NCBI GenBank assembly: GCA_026413225.1 | Contig: CM048552.1 | Coordinates: forward strand, 140,815,053-140,879,052 | Direction of reading: 5' to 3' | Length of the DNA stretch: 64,000 nucleotides | Origin: Otis tarda | Taxonomy: Eukaryota; Chordata; Aves; Otidiformes; Otididae | Shown: piece after piece, positions 36,493-48,029 of the stretch | Position numbering within the stretch: position 1 is the stretch's first letter | Layout: every line of letters starts with the position of its first letter | Translations under genes and position numbers: made by a program | The notes under the pieces: model-generated | The model's input: the letters and a program-made list of their open reading frames with translations, nothing else | Told to the model about the DNA's origin: nothing | The model's database searches: none

Positions 36493-38643
36493 TCTGGTAT
36501 TCATATGTGTATGTTGCCCTGCATTGTACTTTGGTAAAGAAGGAAAAGTCTGCCAAAGCGATACATGAATCTGCTAATGCTGTTGGTCCAAGAGAGCAAA
36601 ACCAGCCACCCCTATCAGTTATCCCCACTGTGAAGAAAATTCAAAACCAGGACATATGTACAAAAGAAAAACCAACACTAAGTAAACTTCAACATATATC
36701 AAGAGCAAATATCATGAAAGGACTAAAACTATACACAGCAGCAGAGGTATGTTCTAAGAGACTGGCATTGTTTCCTGAATGCAGGCACTCACCCTCACCC
36801 TTGTCCTTCCAGATTTGCTACATACTACAAGAAATCTTATTACCTAAGTAGATGTCAAAGTATAATCTTCAATTAAAGGCAGTACTATGAATCATAACCC
36901 CACACAAAACAGGAAGGTTAAAAGCTAAAAGGGAAATAAAATGCTATTTTTGTTTATATCTTATTTTTCAGTAAGTTACACAGTGTTATGGCATCTGACT
37001 CATCATTTTAAAAATCTTTTTATCAGAAATATACCATATGGCATGGAATATGTGTAAAAATAGCTATTAAATATGGGAAAATATTTGAAAAATAATAAAA
37101 AACATTTACCAAGCTGCAGGTCAAACATTTGGAAATTTACAAAATTAACATCTTTTAAGTTCACTTGTTTTGTAAGTATGTTTTAAATGGAAGCAGCACA
37201 GATATTTTATTTCCATACAGATTTATTTATATCATCCATTGTCCTCATCAATTAGCATCCATGTACTGAGTGACTATTTGTTTTTGTAGCACAGTAGAGT
37301 GTGGCTCCTAAAGATTTTATACTAGTCGTATTTAGCTTTGAAAAGTAATTAATTTCCTCTCAAGTTTTCTTAGTAGTACTCCTCACCCTAACACTGGAAA
37401 ATTTCTCATGCATCAGCTTCACAAGGTACCTGCTGAATTACAGGGGAAGTAAGGTTGTTTCATTTTATAAAGGGGGGAAAAAAAAACAAAAGCAAACCCC
37501 AAAACAAACCACCATAGCTGGAATCAAATCAGCAGTTGCAAATGTCTGAAATGAAATACTTAAACACTCTATGGCATCTTATAGGATCAACGCTTAAATG
37601 CCACTGACCTCAGAGGCACCTGTAAGTGTTTAGCATTTCTGCAAAACAGATCCTAACATCTTCAATTAGGTATCAGGAGAATGAAGGGTGTGTAATTAGC
37701 AATGACCTGTTTGGTTTAAGCAACAGCTACCTCTTAGGAAGAAGCAGTAATAAAGTGGTCTCCAAACCAATACCCCTGCTGACTAGGTGACCTTTGGCAA
37801 GATGTTTTCCTTGCCTCTGTTTCATTATCTCTTCTTGCATAATAAGTGAAGTGTTTCGACTGAAATATTCAGATTAAAAAGCCCCAAAGAAAACCAAACC
37901 ACAAAAAAAAGCTCTATGGTTGATAGAGTAGTACTTATAACTTTGCCAATACTCATGTAGTATCATTCAAGTTTATGCATGACTTCTGTGTATAAATGAG
38001 GATAACAATGTAATCCTTCAAGTAAGAGGATACAGGCATATCCTCTAAACCAGTCCCAAACTTCAAACTTTTAGGGAAATGCTGAGGTAAGTACCCAGTG
38101 TTTATATCTATTTGTGTTATGTTGATTTTTAATTTTATTTGTATTGATAATATACCATGAAGATCTAAGCTGCTCTACGGTAGACTTTTCTCACTCTAAG
38201 GAGTAGTCAAAAGAAATCCTAGAAAATATACTAGTAGAAAGGAGAATTTTATTATAAGATCCTTGAGTGAATACTGTAATATCTGTTCAGAGGCACTGTA
38301 AAAGAAAATGGTTTATTCTGATTGTGCTCTATCTGTATTGCTTTAATCTCAGGTTTATTTAGGGAATCAGAAAGAAAACATTTTTTTTTCAGTGTTACAT
38401 AAAGCTTGTCTTCTAGGTGTTTTAGATAACTTCTGAAGTGTTACCACACACTGCAGCTTCTCTTCAGGGAATCAGGCTCTTGTGCATATGAAAGCTTTTT
38501 TTTTTATTCAGAATTTATCTTGTCTTCAGAATCAGAAGTGAGAAGGAGTTTTCTTCCCATGTGCCCCAAGCAACAAAATAGCATCTTCTCTGTAGCATGG
38601 GTGTGATCTGATGCTTAGGATCGCTGGGAAGGGCATCTAACAA

Positions 38644-39029
38644 GTACCCTGCTATTGCAATTTCCCAGGATACTGGTAGTGATATGGCTCTGGCATACTG
38701 ACGGTGCAGTTAATGGAAGCAGACAACACAGCACTGAAGGGGTCCAGAAGATCTACTGAGGGCACTGTCCACAGACTAGGCAACAGTGGCAACATGCCAC
38801 ACTGCATGGTCCCCAGCACCAGCCCTGAAGAAACAGCCTCTGGCCCATCAGAGGTATCCACCCAGATTGAGCTCCTAAGGGATGATTCAAGTCTGGGGCT
38901 GTGGGGGTGCCTAGTGCCCCTTGCCAAGGCTGGGATTGAGCAAGTAGGTTCCTCACCTGCAGGAAGTCCATGCTGGGCAAAACTCTGTGTTGTGAAGGAA
39001 AGGAAGTCCAGGGGGAAGTCAGCAGGCTG
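38644..39029. other. GC-richer block of unknown origin next to CR1
   Basis: Base composition shifts sharply from the AT-rich flank. An open plus frame starts at M 38704 and runs without a stop into the CR1 copy that follows, ending at 39213 (169 codons in all). The first ~108 residues show no motif I recognise. It could be the 5' part of a CR1 subfamily I cannot recall, an older repeat, or transduced sequence. Confidence 0.5.
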
Positions 39030-39360
39030 TGAAGTATTTGAGATGGTGAAAAGGAGAGAGTTTGAGGGAAAAGCAGTGGATATTATTTATCTTGACTTTA
39101 GTAAGGCTTTTGACACTGTCTTTCATAACTTCCTTATAGATCAGCTGATGAACTATGGGTCAGAGATGTTGGAGTGTTGCTGGGCTCAAAGTGTTGCAAT
39201 CAGCAGCACATAGTCCAGCTGGAGGCCAGTAACTAGTGCTGTACTCCAAGGGTGGATACTAGGGCAAATATTGTTTAATGCCTTAATTGATGACGGCAGT
39301 AAGTGCACCTTCAGCAAGTTTGCGGATGACACAAAACTAGAAGGACTACTCGTTTGCCAG
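39030..39360 (+). mobile_element. CR1 LINE copy 8, 5' piece (split by LTR)
   Basis: RT palm: [20 protein letters not shown] near 39057-39116, then a degraded W-LGR/QSVAISS segment, a P-Q-G-x-I-L-G remnant near 39245, and [11 protein letters not shown] with both aspartates kept near 39312. It ends at GCCAG (39356-39360), where the solo LTR entered. It resumes at 40518 with the same GCCAG. Confidence 0.92.
39356..39360. repeat. Target-site duplication, left copy (GCCAG)
   Basis: GCCAG directly precedes the LTR's TG and recurs at 40518-40522 after its CA. A perfect 5-bp duplication of CR1 sequence. Confidence 0.92.
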
Positions 39361-39532
39361 TGTTGTGGTTTTGTTTAGTGAGGGGGGGCCTAAGGTGGTA
39401 GCTTCTGTAGGAAACTGCTAGAAGTCGCTCCCCTTTGTTTAGTGGACTCAGCCTGGCCTAGGGTGGACCCGCTGCTGGCCAAGGCCAAGCTGATTGGTAG
39501 CAGAATGTCCCGTGATAACGCCTCTGCGATAA

Positions 39533-39542
39533 CATATTTAAG
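39533..39542 (+). promoter_or_regulatory. TATA-like box of the 39-kb LTR
   Basis: CATATTTAAG about 170 bp into the LTR, preceded by GCCTCTGCGATAA. The identical box follows GCCTCTGGGATAA in the related LTR at 54647-54656, which supports it as the family promoter. Confidence 0.7.
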
Positions 39543-40328
39543 AAGGGGAAAACATAAAAAAAAAAAAGAGAAGGAAAGATGTGAAGAAGCTGAGCGGGGG
39601 CAGAGGCGCAGAGGGGGAGGCACAGGCCTTGTGGACCTTGCAGGCCTCACCCTCTGGCCTCTTGCCAGATGGCTGACTGGGCCTGACTCGGCCCGGCCCG
39701 GCTGCAAGAAGTGGAGACGAGATGAACTGGATGATGTGAAGAGATTCTGAGAGGCGTCTGCCAGCCTGTTGTGAAGAACTTTTCTTGTGAGAGGAATGGC
39801 TGCAGACGTCAAGGTCAGTGAAGAAGGAGGTGGAGGAGTAATGAGGCTCCTGGCCAAGATTCCCCTGCAGCCTGTGGTGATGACCATGGTGGAGCAGGTT
39901 GTCCCCCTGCAGCCCATGGACGTCCACAGAGGAGCAGAGATCCACTTGGAGCCCATGAAGGACCCCGTACCGGGGGAGGTGGATGCCTGAAGGCGGCTGC
40001 GGCCTGTGGAGGTCCCGCTGGGGCAGCTGTTCTGGAGGTACTGAACTCCGTGGAAGAGATGACCCATGCCAGAGCAGTTCCACAAAGGACTGTGGCGTAG
40101 GGGTGGGACCCCACAACGGAGCAGGGGAGGAATGTGAGGAGTTCTTCCCCTGACCATGAAGCAGTGGCATAAAACAGCATGTGATGAACTGACCGCAACC
40201 CCCATTCCCTCTTCCCTCCCGTGCCACTCCGGTGGGGGGAAGTAGTAGAGATAATGTTAAGCTTGGGAAGAGGGAGGGGTGGATGGAGGTTATCTTGTTC
40301 TCTGTCTCATTATCCTGCTGTTTGTAGT

Positions 40329-40334
40329 AATAAA
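40329..40334 (+). promoter_or_regulatory. LTR poly(A) signal AATAAA
   Basis: AATAAA at the same aligned place as 25158-25163 in the LTR fragment and as the disrupted signal at 55400-55405. It marks the R/U5 side of the LTR. Confidence 0.8.
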
Positions 40335-40517
40335 TGAATAGTTTTCCCCAAGTTGACTCTGTTTTGCCCGTAACGGTAACTTTAAGGATTTCTCCCTGTC
40401 CTTATCTCAAACCTCGAGCTGTTTTTCCTTATATTATCTCTCCCTATTCTCTCAGAGGGTGGAGGGAGTGAGAGAGAGACTGCGTAGTCTGGTCCCGATC
40501 GGGGCTGAACTACGACA

Positions 40518-41363
40518 GCCAGTTGACTATGTTACTGTTCAGAGGTACTTTGGCAGGCTAGAGAAATAGGAATCTCATAAAGTTCAGCAAAGGTAAATGC
40601 AATGTCCTGTGTCTGGGAAGAATAAACCCCATGTGCCAGCACAGGCTTGGGGGCTGACTGGCTATAATGCAATTCTGCAGACAAGGACCTGGAAGTCCCT
40701 ATGGACAACAAACTGACCGTAAGACAGCAATGCACCCTCATGACAGAGAGAGCCTACAGCCTTCTGGGTTGCATCAGGCAGAGCACTGATGGCAGGCAAA
40801 CGGAAGTGATCTTTCCTTTCTACTCAGCCCTACTGAGACACATCTGGGGTGTGTTGGGCTCCCCGGTGTGTGAAAAACATGGACGTACTGGAGTTGAGTA
40901 CAGCAAAGGGCCACAGAGCTTATGAAGGGACTGGAGTGTTTGACGTAGGAGGAGAGGCTGGGAGAGCTGGGACTGTTCAGCTTGGAGAAGGCAAACCTCA
41001 GGGGGAAACTTATCAGTATGTATAAATAACTGATGGGGGGGAGTGGGAAAGATTATGCCAGACTTTGCTCAGTCATACCCACTGAGAGAACAAGCAATGG
41101 ATGCAAACTGAAACAGAAGAAAAGTGACATGAATGTAAGGCTTTTATTTTTTTTTTAATTTCTTTTTTTTTTTTTACAGTGAGGGTCATTAAACACTGGA
41201 AATCCCAGAGAAATTATACTGTCTCCATCCTTGGAGATATTCAAAACTAAGCCTGACATAGCTATGAGCAACTTGCTCTAGTTGATCTTAATTTGAGCAG
41301 GGGGTTGGTCTAGGTGATCTTCAGAGGTGCCTTCCAGCCTCAGCCGTTTGGTGATTCTGTAAT
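40518..41363 (+). mobile_element. CR1 LINE copy 8, 3' piece (split by LTR)
   Basis: Continues copy 8 after the LTR: KFSKGKCNVLCLG-like near 40580, DKDLEVPMDNKLTV near 40683, LLGCIRQSTDGRQTEVIFPF near 40760, then the thumb and C-terminal region and a 3' end resembling GTGATTCTGTAATT near 41350. T-runs at 41147-41175 interrupt the coding part. Heavily decayed, older than the LTR it contains. Confidence 0.9.
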
Positions 41364-44300
41364 TACAGACTTTGATCTCTCTGGGTTGGAGGTTTGCCAC
41401 ATGCTGTATTTTAAATGTAAAGGGATGTAGTTCTATGTGCTTTTCCTAACGGACCATCTAATTAGTTACCTTGAACTGAAAGTAAATTTAACTTGATAAA
41501 GGGTGGTTGGTCTCATCTTCCTATGCCAATTCTAAGACAGGTAACTTTGCTTTTGCAATTTCTGTAACAGCAAGAGATGCTTTTTAAAGAGAAGATGATG
41601 CCTCCCTCATATTTGGAGATTAAATTTAGAAGGACTAATGAAAATGTATACAAGTGAAAGAGTTTGTTAGACTTTACAACTTCCTTGTTCTAACAGTTTT
41701 AATGTCTCAGGGTACTAGAAACTGTAATTTGGCAGAGGCTAACGGAGATAATAAAAATACCTTGTGGTATGTCCCAAATCAGTTAACTTGTGAACTCAAA
41801 AAAAAGCATGAGTAAAACATGCCAGTTGCTGGCAGCATACATCGTACAAGATGCAGGAAAAAGCTATCTCCCTCTTTGTCTGTATCTGTGAGGTATGGAA
41901 CAGCAAAAGAACTTGTATCTTATAAATACTGTATTACAGTATTTATAAGGGTAAAATTATGGCATAACAGACCATTGTTAACTTCTGAGTGTTCTGTTAT
42001 TTCAGCATAGACACTCTTTTAATTTTTTTTTTTAATGGAATAATTATATGCACTGCAGCACAGTCTTTTACCTATTATGGATGCACTACATCTTGTTCAA
42101 CAAAAGAATGATCAATCAAATTATCCCTATGGCTGATTAAGGGAAAATAAAGTCATTAATATATTTTTAACTCTGTTGCAGCTGAAAAGGATAAAAAACA
42201 AGAGTGAAAACTTTAATAACTAAAAAATCTGGATTTGCTCACTAATCTCAGCTGTCTAATAGTTTTCTTTATAAAATAGGTGATCATTTGTTTTTTTTTC
42301 CCACACTTAGTCTTTCCAGCTTCTTTTTTTTCTGAAAAAATCTACATATTCTTTGAAATCTAACATACCTTCTTTAAAGTGCCTTCATACAATGGCTGTT
42401 TGATGCTTTGAGGGTGTCATAAAATACATTATGCACCTCTTCTGCACCCAAAAAGTGTTCATTTGTTTCACTTTTTTATTTTAATCTCTAATCTGCAAAT
42501 GTGTGACCAAGAATGAGCAAGAAAAAAACATAAATTAATAAATTAAATAACAAGTCTAAAAGCAAATCTGTTGTTTGAAACAAAGGCTTCCACAGGTAAA
42601 AAGAGCAGCTAAATTTACCCAGGATCTGGAAGGGAAAAGGAGATCAAAGGAAGAAAACCAATTTCACTTTCTTTTTTTCCTTTGGATTTTTTTTTTTATT
42701 TGTTTTTGGTTTTGTCTAGTGCAAGCCTTCAGCACTCTTTTGAAGAAAGGTTATTTAAGCTGGAAAGTGAAGGTAGAAAAACACGATAGATTTTGGTGCT
42801 TTTCTCCAGCAACACACAATAGATATTCATCATTAAAAGTGTGCTAGCATTGCAACTGCACTTGTTGACAATACAGCATTTCTTGCCTATGAAGGAGCAT
42901 GAGAGGAACAAGAGGATGAAACATTCAGATTTACACACTTAGAACATAATTTTAAAATATCTCAGTTTTCCAAGATCCAAATACTTTTATTTCAAGCTGA
43001 TCAAGTTCACTAAATGAAAAGTCATGTATGATGTGATTTAAAGAGAAATAAGGAGATGAAGAGAACATCCCAGTGAGATAAGATATGAAGGGTGTTTGAA
43101 TGTACTGAACAGATGTTTATGAGGAACATATTGTAAGAGGTAATCATATTATACCAAGGAGTGATATATTGTAAGTACAGTTACCGATTAATTTTTAACT
43201 TTAGGCTTTAACTACATAGAGGAAACTATCATACTACTGATACTATCCGAGTAAGATTTAATTCTACTACACACAACTTTCAGTAGTATCAGGATCTTCA
43301 ATACTGTTTTTTTTCAGATTCTGAAAGCACTTGAAAGAGTTAAACTTCTCCCTAGGACACTTCATACTACTGTTATTTTGTGCAATAAACCCTTAGAGAA
43401 ACCACAGTTCTATATATGTTGCACTTCCAAGAGTTCCCAATATGAATTATTTAAACTCCTTAGCCAGTAGCTGTCAGAATTACAGCTTCAAGTGCATACC
43501 CATGATTGCAGAGAAGCTGTGCAGACCTACTGTTGGAAGAAGGAACCAAAATGGAGAGGAGGCACTTTGTAAGGCTCATGGGGACTCTGGGACTGTGAAT
43601 TCTTCCTTTAACACTGCTGTAGTTAATTCTGCTGTAGAAGTCAGCCTTTCCACCTTTCCTACATATATCCTAAGTTTCTAGCTTATCTGCGAAGACTACA
43701 GTGTAAAAGCCTGCTGGTACGCCCTATATGAAGACTTCGTATATAACACTGCTAAACACAGTTACAGTCATATTCACATCTGAAAAAAAAACACCCAGCA
43801 TTCATTTATTATTAATTATTGTTTTTATTATTATTGCAGTTCCTTTTTCTTACCACTATGAACTCCAAATATAGCTGCTAAATATATTCTGTAAATAACT
43901 GCAACATGTTGCCTTTCTGGAATGCTAAATTTGCACTGACAGACTCAGCCTGACCAAAAGCATGTTTAGGGCCAAAAATAGCCTTATTTTCAAAACAAAA
44001 CAAAAAAAAACAACTTTTGGCAAAGACTGTAGGTAAAGAATTGAATGCCCAGCTGAAATAAAGGGATAAGACATGGAAATGGAGATTGCTGGAAAGGTTA
44101 AAGAACTACTAAAAGGTATTGCTATATCAAAACATGTCTACAGGAGGCTGCTGTAAACTTCAATAAAAGAAAAAACATACTAAACTTTCATGGGTAAATG
44201 ACTGCATGTTTTTATTCATTTCCTTTCAAGTCTGGCCACTGTTGGGGTTTTGTTTGTTTGTTTGTTTTTCTGTTCTTGATTATTCTGAGCAATGGATTCT

Positions 44301-47300
44301 ACACATCATTAGGAATTTATTTCAATAGCATCCTGCTCAGCTGGATCTCTGCACAGACACCCATCTAGGTCTAACACTTCAGGATTCCTTCTCTAAGATA
44401 TTCTTCATGTAATGATTCTCCTCCTCAGGAAATAAATCAATTTTTCATTAAGATTTTTTTTTTAAATTGTATCTTGATTACTTCAGTACAAATGTCTCTA
44501 TCATGAAAACAGGTAACTTAACATGATAATTTTAGTATATATGGGTACTTAGAGTAAAACGTAGAGATACTCAGCACTACCCAATTCAGCGGTTCAGGTA
44601 AAACCTATGATAGGATTGTAACCTGTAATCACTATCAAGAACTCGAGGACCACTGTTAATCTAAAGAGAAGTCATGGACTCAGTAATTCCTTTAGGTATA
44701 ACTTCTGTCGTACCTTTGTAAGTGCCCCCTCTCTCCCACAGAATGTAATGTGCTACTGTAAAATAACTCTATGTTCTAGTTTGTCTCACTATATTAAAAA
44801 AAAAAAAAAGAAATAACAGAAATGTCCTTTTTTTATAGCAACAGTGCATCATTCAGCTTTTATATAGCTTTGAGTAGCATTCAAGTGGGAATGAAATTGA
44901 GCAATTAATCACAGAACTTTCCTATTTCCAATTGCTAGAATTCTGCTACTTTCTATCTAATTTGCCCCACTCATCCAAGGCAGTACTCCCTAGGAGTTTT
45001 TGTGAGCTCATAAATATCACAAGCTATGGTTCCTTTGCTTCATCACCCAGCAATATGTTTAACAGATACCAGGCCAGAAGTGATTTCTGAAATTATGAAT
45101 CAATTTCTGCTTTTGTAATTGCTTTACATTTCTCATACTTACTCTTCTTTTTCCCTTTAAATTATTACTTTTTGCTATTTATACCTGACTATGATTTTTA
45201 AAGTGCTACTACGTGTCCTTCTACCTGACATTGTTTAGACAAATTTGACAAAATTTTGGACTAATCTCTTGATTACCTCAAATTACTAATATCTTTTTTT
45301 AAAAAAATATATATATTTCTAGTTTGTTAGTGTCCTTGCCTCTCAAAGGATTGTATGTGCTCTCAAAAGATCAGTGAAACTCTTTTAGGAGTTATCTTCA
45401 TGATTTTACCATGGTAGCTTCCAGGAATAACTATGTGTTTATAAGGTAAATGCTTCAGTTCTGTAAGGTATCAGTCACAAATGTGAAACCTTGAAGAAAT
45501 TATTAACAGAAGTATTTTTAGAATGGAAATAATCAGGCACCCTTACTAATTGATAAACCAACTAATTATCTATCTATGTGTGTTTCTTTAAGAAAGCAAG
45601 TTACAAACACAGCTTTTTCTTTTTTTTTTTTGTTTGTTTCTAGAATTGCTTGAATGTTAACAGTGACAGAAACGAAAACCACCTAAGCTTTCTCAGACAA
45701 ATACTAAGCTTTTAGAACAATTATACTTCTAAACAGATACCAAAAGAAAAAAAAACAAAACACCCTAGGATAGAACAAAGGAAATCCTTTTCTGTTATGG
45801 TCAGATAATGGCTCCATGTTGAAATTCATAAACAGACCATGTCTCTGGTGTGTCTATGAACCAAGGAAGAAACGAAAGAACATTATTGTATAATTTATGC
45901 CAAGTTCCCACCTTGCTATGTTCTGTAAATTTCACACTTTTTTTTTTTTATTTAGTGCATGCCTAGGTATCTTTAAGTTGTGTCTATTTCTCCTTAGATT
46001 TTCATAACAGTGTGTCTAGCCTGAGCAAAAGTTGCAGTTACACAGACTACAGATACAATTGCAAATGCAGATTCTAAATAATTTCTCAAGTTGCATTGTT
46101 TTCATCCTCAGTGTTTTTTGGCATTTGATTCCCCAAACTCAAGATTTTAGTTTCATAAGCCCTTCACTTTTCTAAGTATATTTTCTCCCACTGGTGGGCA
46201 AGGGCCATCAATTTCTGTATCATTACAAAACTTGAGTTTATCTGCCATTACATACACCAGCTGTTATTGAAGGTTTAACTCTTCAAAGGCATATTTAGTC
46301 TCCCACTCTTAGACAGTTACTTTGATATAACATCTATTCTTTTGTAGGTGAAAAATATTCTTTCTCTTATTCCTTTTCTATCCACCAAGCTTTCATTTGT
46401 TGTCCTGTACTATCTTCACATTTCCTTTATTTTCTTCTTCCCATTCTCACATTGCAAATTCAACTCTTCCAGTAAATTTTACTACTACTTTCCCCCCCAC
46501 ACCCCCTATAGTACATTGGCTTTGCACACAGACCTGAAAGAAAATTGCCTGTTTCAACAGATATACATCCTTTGACTTTCAGAATTCCTTTGGGTATTTA
46601 TGGGAACCTCATGTGTTGGAAGGACTCAGGGTCACACCACACAACCATAGTGTGAGACTGTAACTGACTAGGGCTGTACAGAATGTTATGTTATGCTTAT
46701 GCTACATTTTTTTATGTTACCTATGTTATAGATTATACTACATATTGGACCAGATAGTTGCACCACTTTTCTTACTGTTTTTCAGTCATACTAATACCAA
46801 TTGTAAAATTCTCAGCAACTTCAATAAGGGCAGGTTTCAATTTTTATTAATCTACTTGAGCTAAAACAAGTTAGGCAATAGATATGTGACTACTATTAGA
46901 TGACTGTTAGAATAAGCTAAGATCAGTTCAGGCTATGGCAAGCTTAGACAAGTCATAAGACCCTTGACAGTGAGGTCAACAGAAGGCCTGTGGCCTTCAT
47001 TAGTAATGGCAAAAGCTTATTTACTGGTCCACAGGTTGTTAATACAGGCACTGGCCCAGAACTAGAAATACATTAGTGTTTGCTATAGATTTTACAGATC
47101 TGCTTCTGAACCTTAACTACTTCTGAAAATTGAGCTATATAAACACCACAAAATTATTCATGAGTATGTATGGGAAATTCTGGAAAAAAAAATTTATATG
47201 GAATACATTTGAATACCTTTGCTTTTTGCAGACATTAGAGTTGGCCCTTCTGTTGTTTCTTGAGTATTAAGCGATAATAATTTACCAAACTATAGATCTA

Positions 47301-48029
47301 AAAGTAGGTCAAGTGCTGAGATAAATTTCTTTGATTTTAGCTCTACTGCGGGTTCTTCCCAGAAAGGATAATATCGTTATCAGCTGAATGTCTATGATGG
47401 CCCTACTGAGCAGGGTAGATGGATTTAAGAGGGAACGTGTATGGAGTTCCCTGGAAAAGACAGAAGAGATGAATCTCTAAGGGCAACATGGTTGGGAAAA
47501 CTATTTGTTCCACAGGATCTATGGTATTCAGTTTTCTTTTACAATATACAAGGCATAAAAATTACTACTTCAGCTAGTAAGCCAACTAGCTAAGAGAAAC
47601 TGCCAATGTATATTTTAAGATCTGTTAAGCAAGAGTTGGCTACTTCGATTGGTCTCTACCATGAAGATTTAGTTTTGCACATAACCACCTTCTGTTAAAA
47701 CTAACACAATCAGGCTGTATATTAAAAAAAAATCTATTAACAAAAAGCGATTCATAAAGCTAACAGTAACTGAATAATCTTCACTACTACATTCTAATGA
47801 AGATTTCCATAAGTCTAAAATTAGATTACTTTAACTATATATAGTACTTAAGTGATCTGATATATAAAAACACTTGAAAAAATCAGATGTCAGTAGTGCT
47901 CAAAGAATTTCAGGAATGTAAACAAAGAGCAGGATTCAGCCTATTCAGGTGTTAGTTTCATTGCATTCGCTGTAGCAGATGAAAATTTTGATTTTTGCTT
48001 GCAGTATATTGGAAATATTTGGGTGATCT
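41364..48029. other. Long repeat-poor AT-rich stretch, no gene seen
   Basis: About 6.7 kb with no CR1 or LTR sequence. Minor features: (GTTT)n at about 44250-44270, an A-run at 44796-44809, an AT-repeat at 45300-45318, and a T-run at 45615-45630. Frames at 42575, 43442 and 46348 (75-90 codons) have no motif. Confidence 0.55.
41919..41949. repeat. Perfect palindrome, 15-bp arms, 1-nt centre
   Basis: CTTATAAATACTGTA, one T, then its exact complement TACAGTATTTATAAG. It can extrude as a cruciform or fold as a hairpin in RNA. A 15-bp perfect pairing with so short a spacer is unlikely by chance in 64 kb. Confidence 0.95.

Larger units (their letters stand above)
33721..38643. other. Unique AT-rich DNA with minor repeats
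   Basis: The minus-strand stretch 33800-33850 reads VPDKPGKRK, loosely like the pelota VNIPRKRK segment, but the spacing to the PELO relic is about 120 bp too long, so it is not included there. T/A runs lie at 34100-34120, 34735-34748 and 34768-34779. The 125-codon frame at 36474-36851 has no motif and is within chance. No gene or interspersed repeat recognised. Confidence 0.5.
39361..40517 (+). mobile_element. Complete solo LTR, ERVL-type, 1157 bp
   Basis: Begins TGTTGTGG and ends CTACGACA (imperfect inverted ends), and is flanked by a perfect 5-bp duplication GCCAG. Orientation comes from a TATA-like CATATTTAAG at 39533-39542 and AATAAA at 40329-40334. This leaves a U3 of ~200 bp, an unusually long GC-rich R of roughly 800 bp, and a U5 of ~180 bp with CCCGTAACGGTAA. 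No internal retroviral genes adjoin it, so it is the product of recombination between the two LTRs of a provirus, as solo LTRs usually are. The 5-bp duplication fits ERVL/class III. Long frames inside (for example 39390-40205 minus) come from GC richness and are not genes. Confidence 0.95.

Noticed and set aside
36474..36851. 125-codon plus-strand frame
   Set aside because: A few frames of this size are expected by chance in 64 kb of six-frame AT-rich sequence; no motif or composition signal.
39390..40227. Long minus-strand frames of 127-271 codons inside the 39-kb LTR
   Set aside because: They overlap in different frames within a GC-rich repetitive LTR, and no protein motif is visible. Low stop density explains them.
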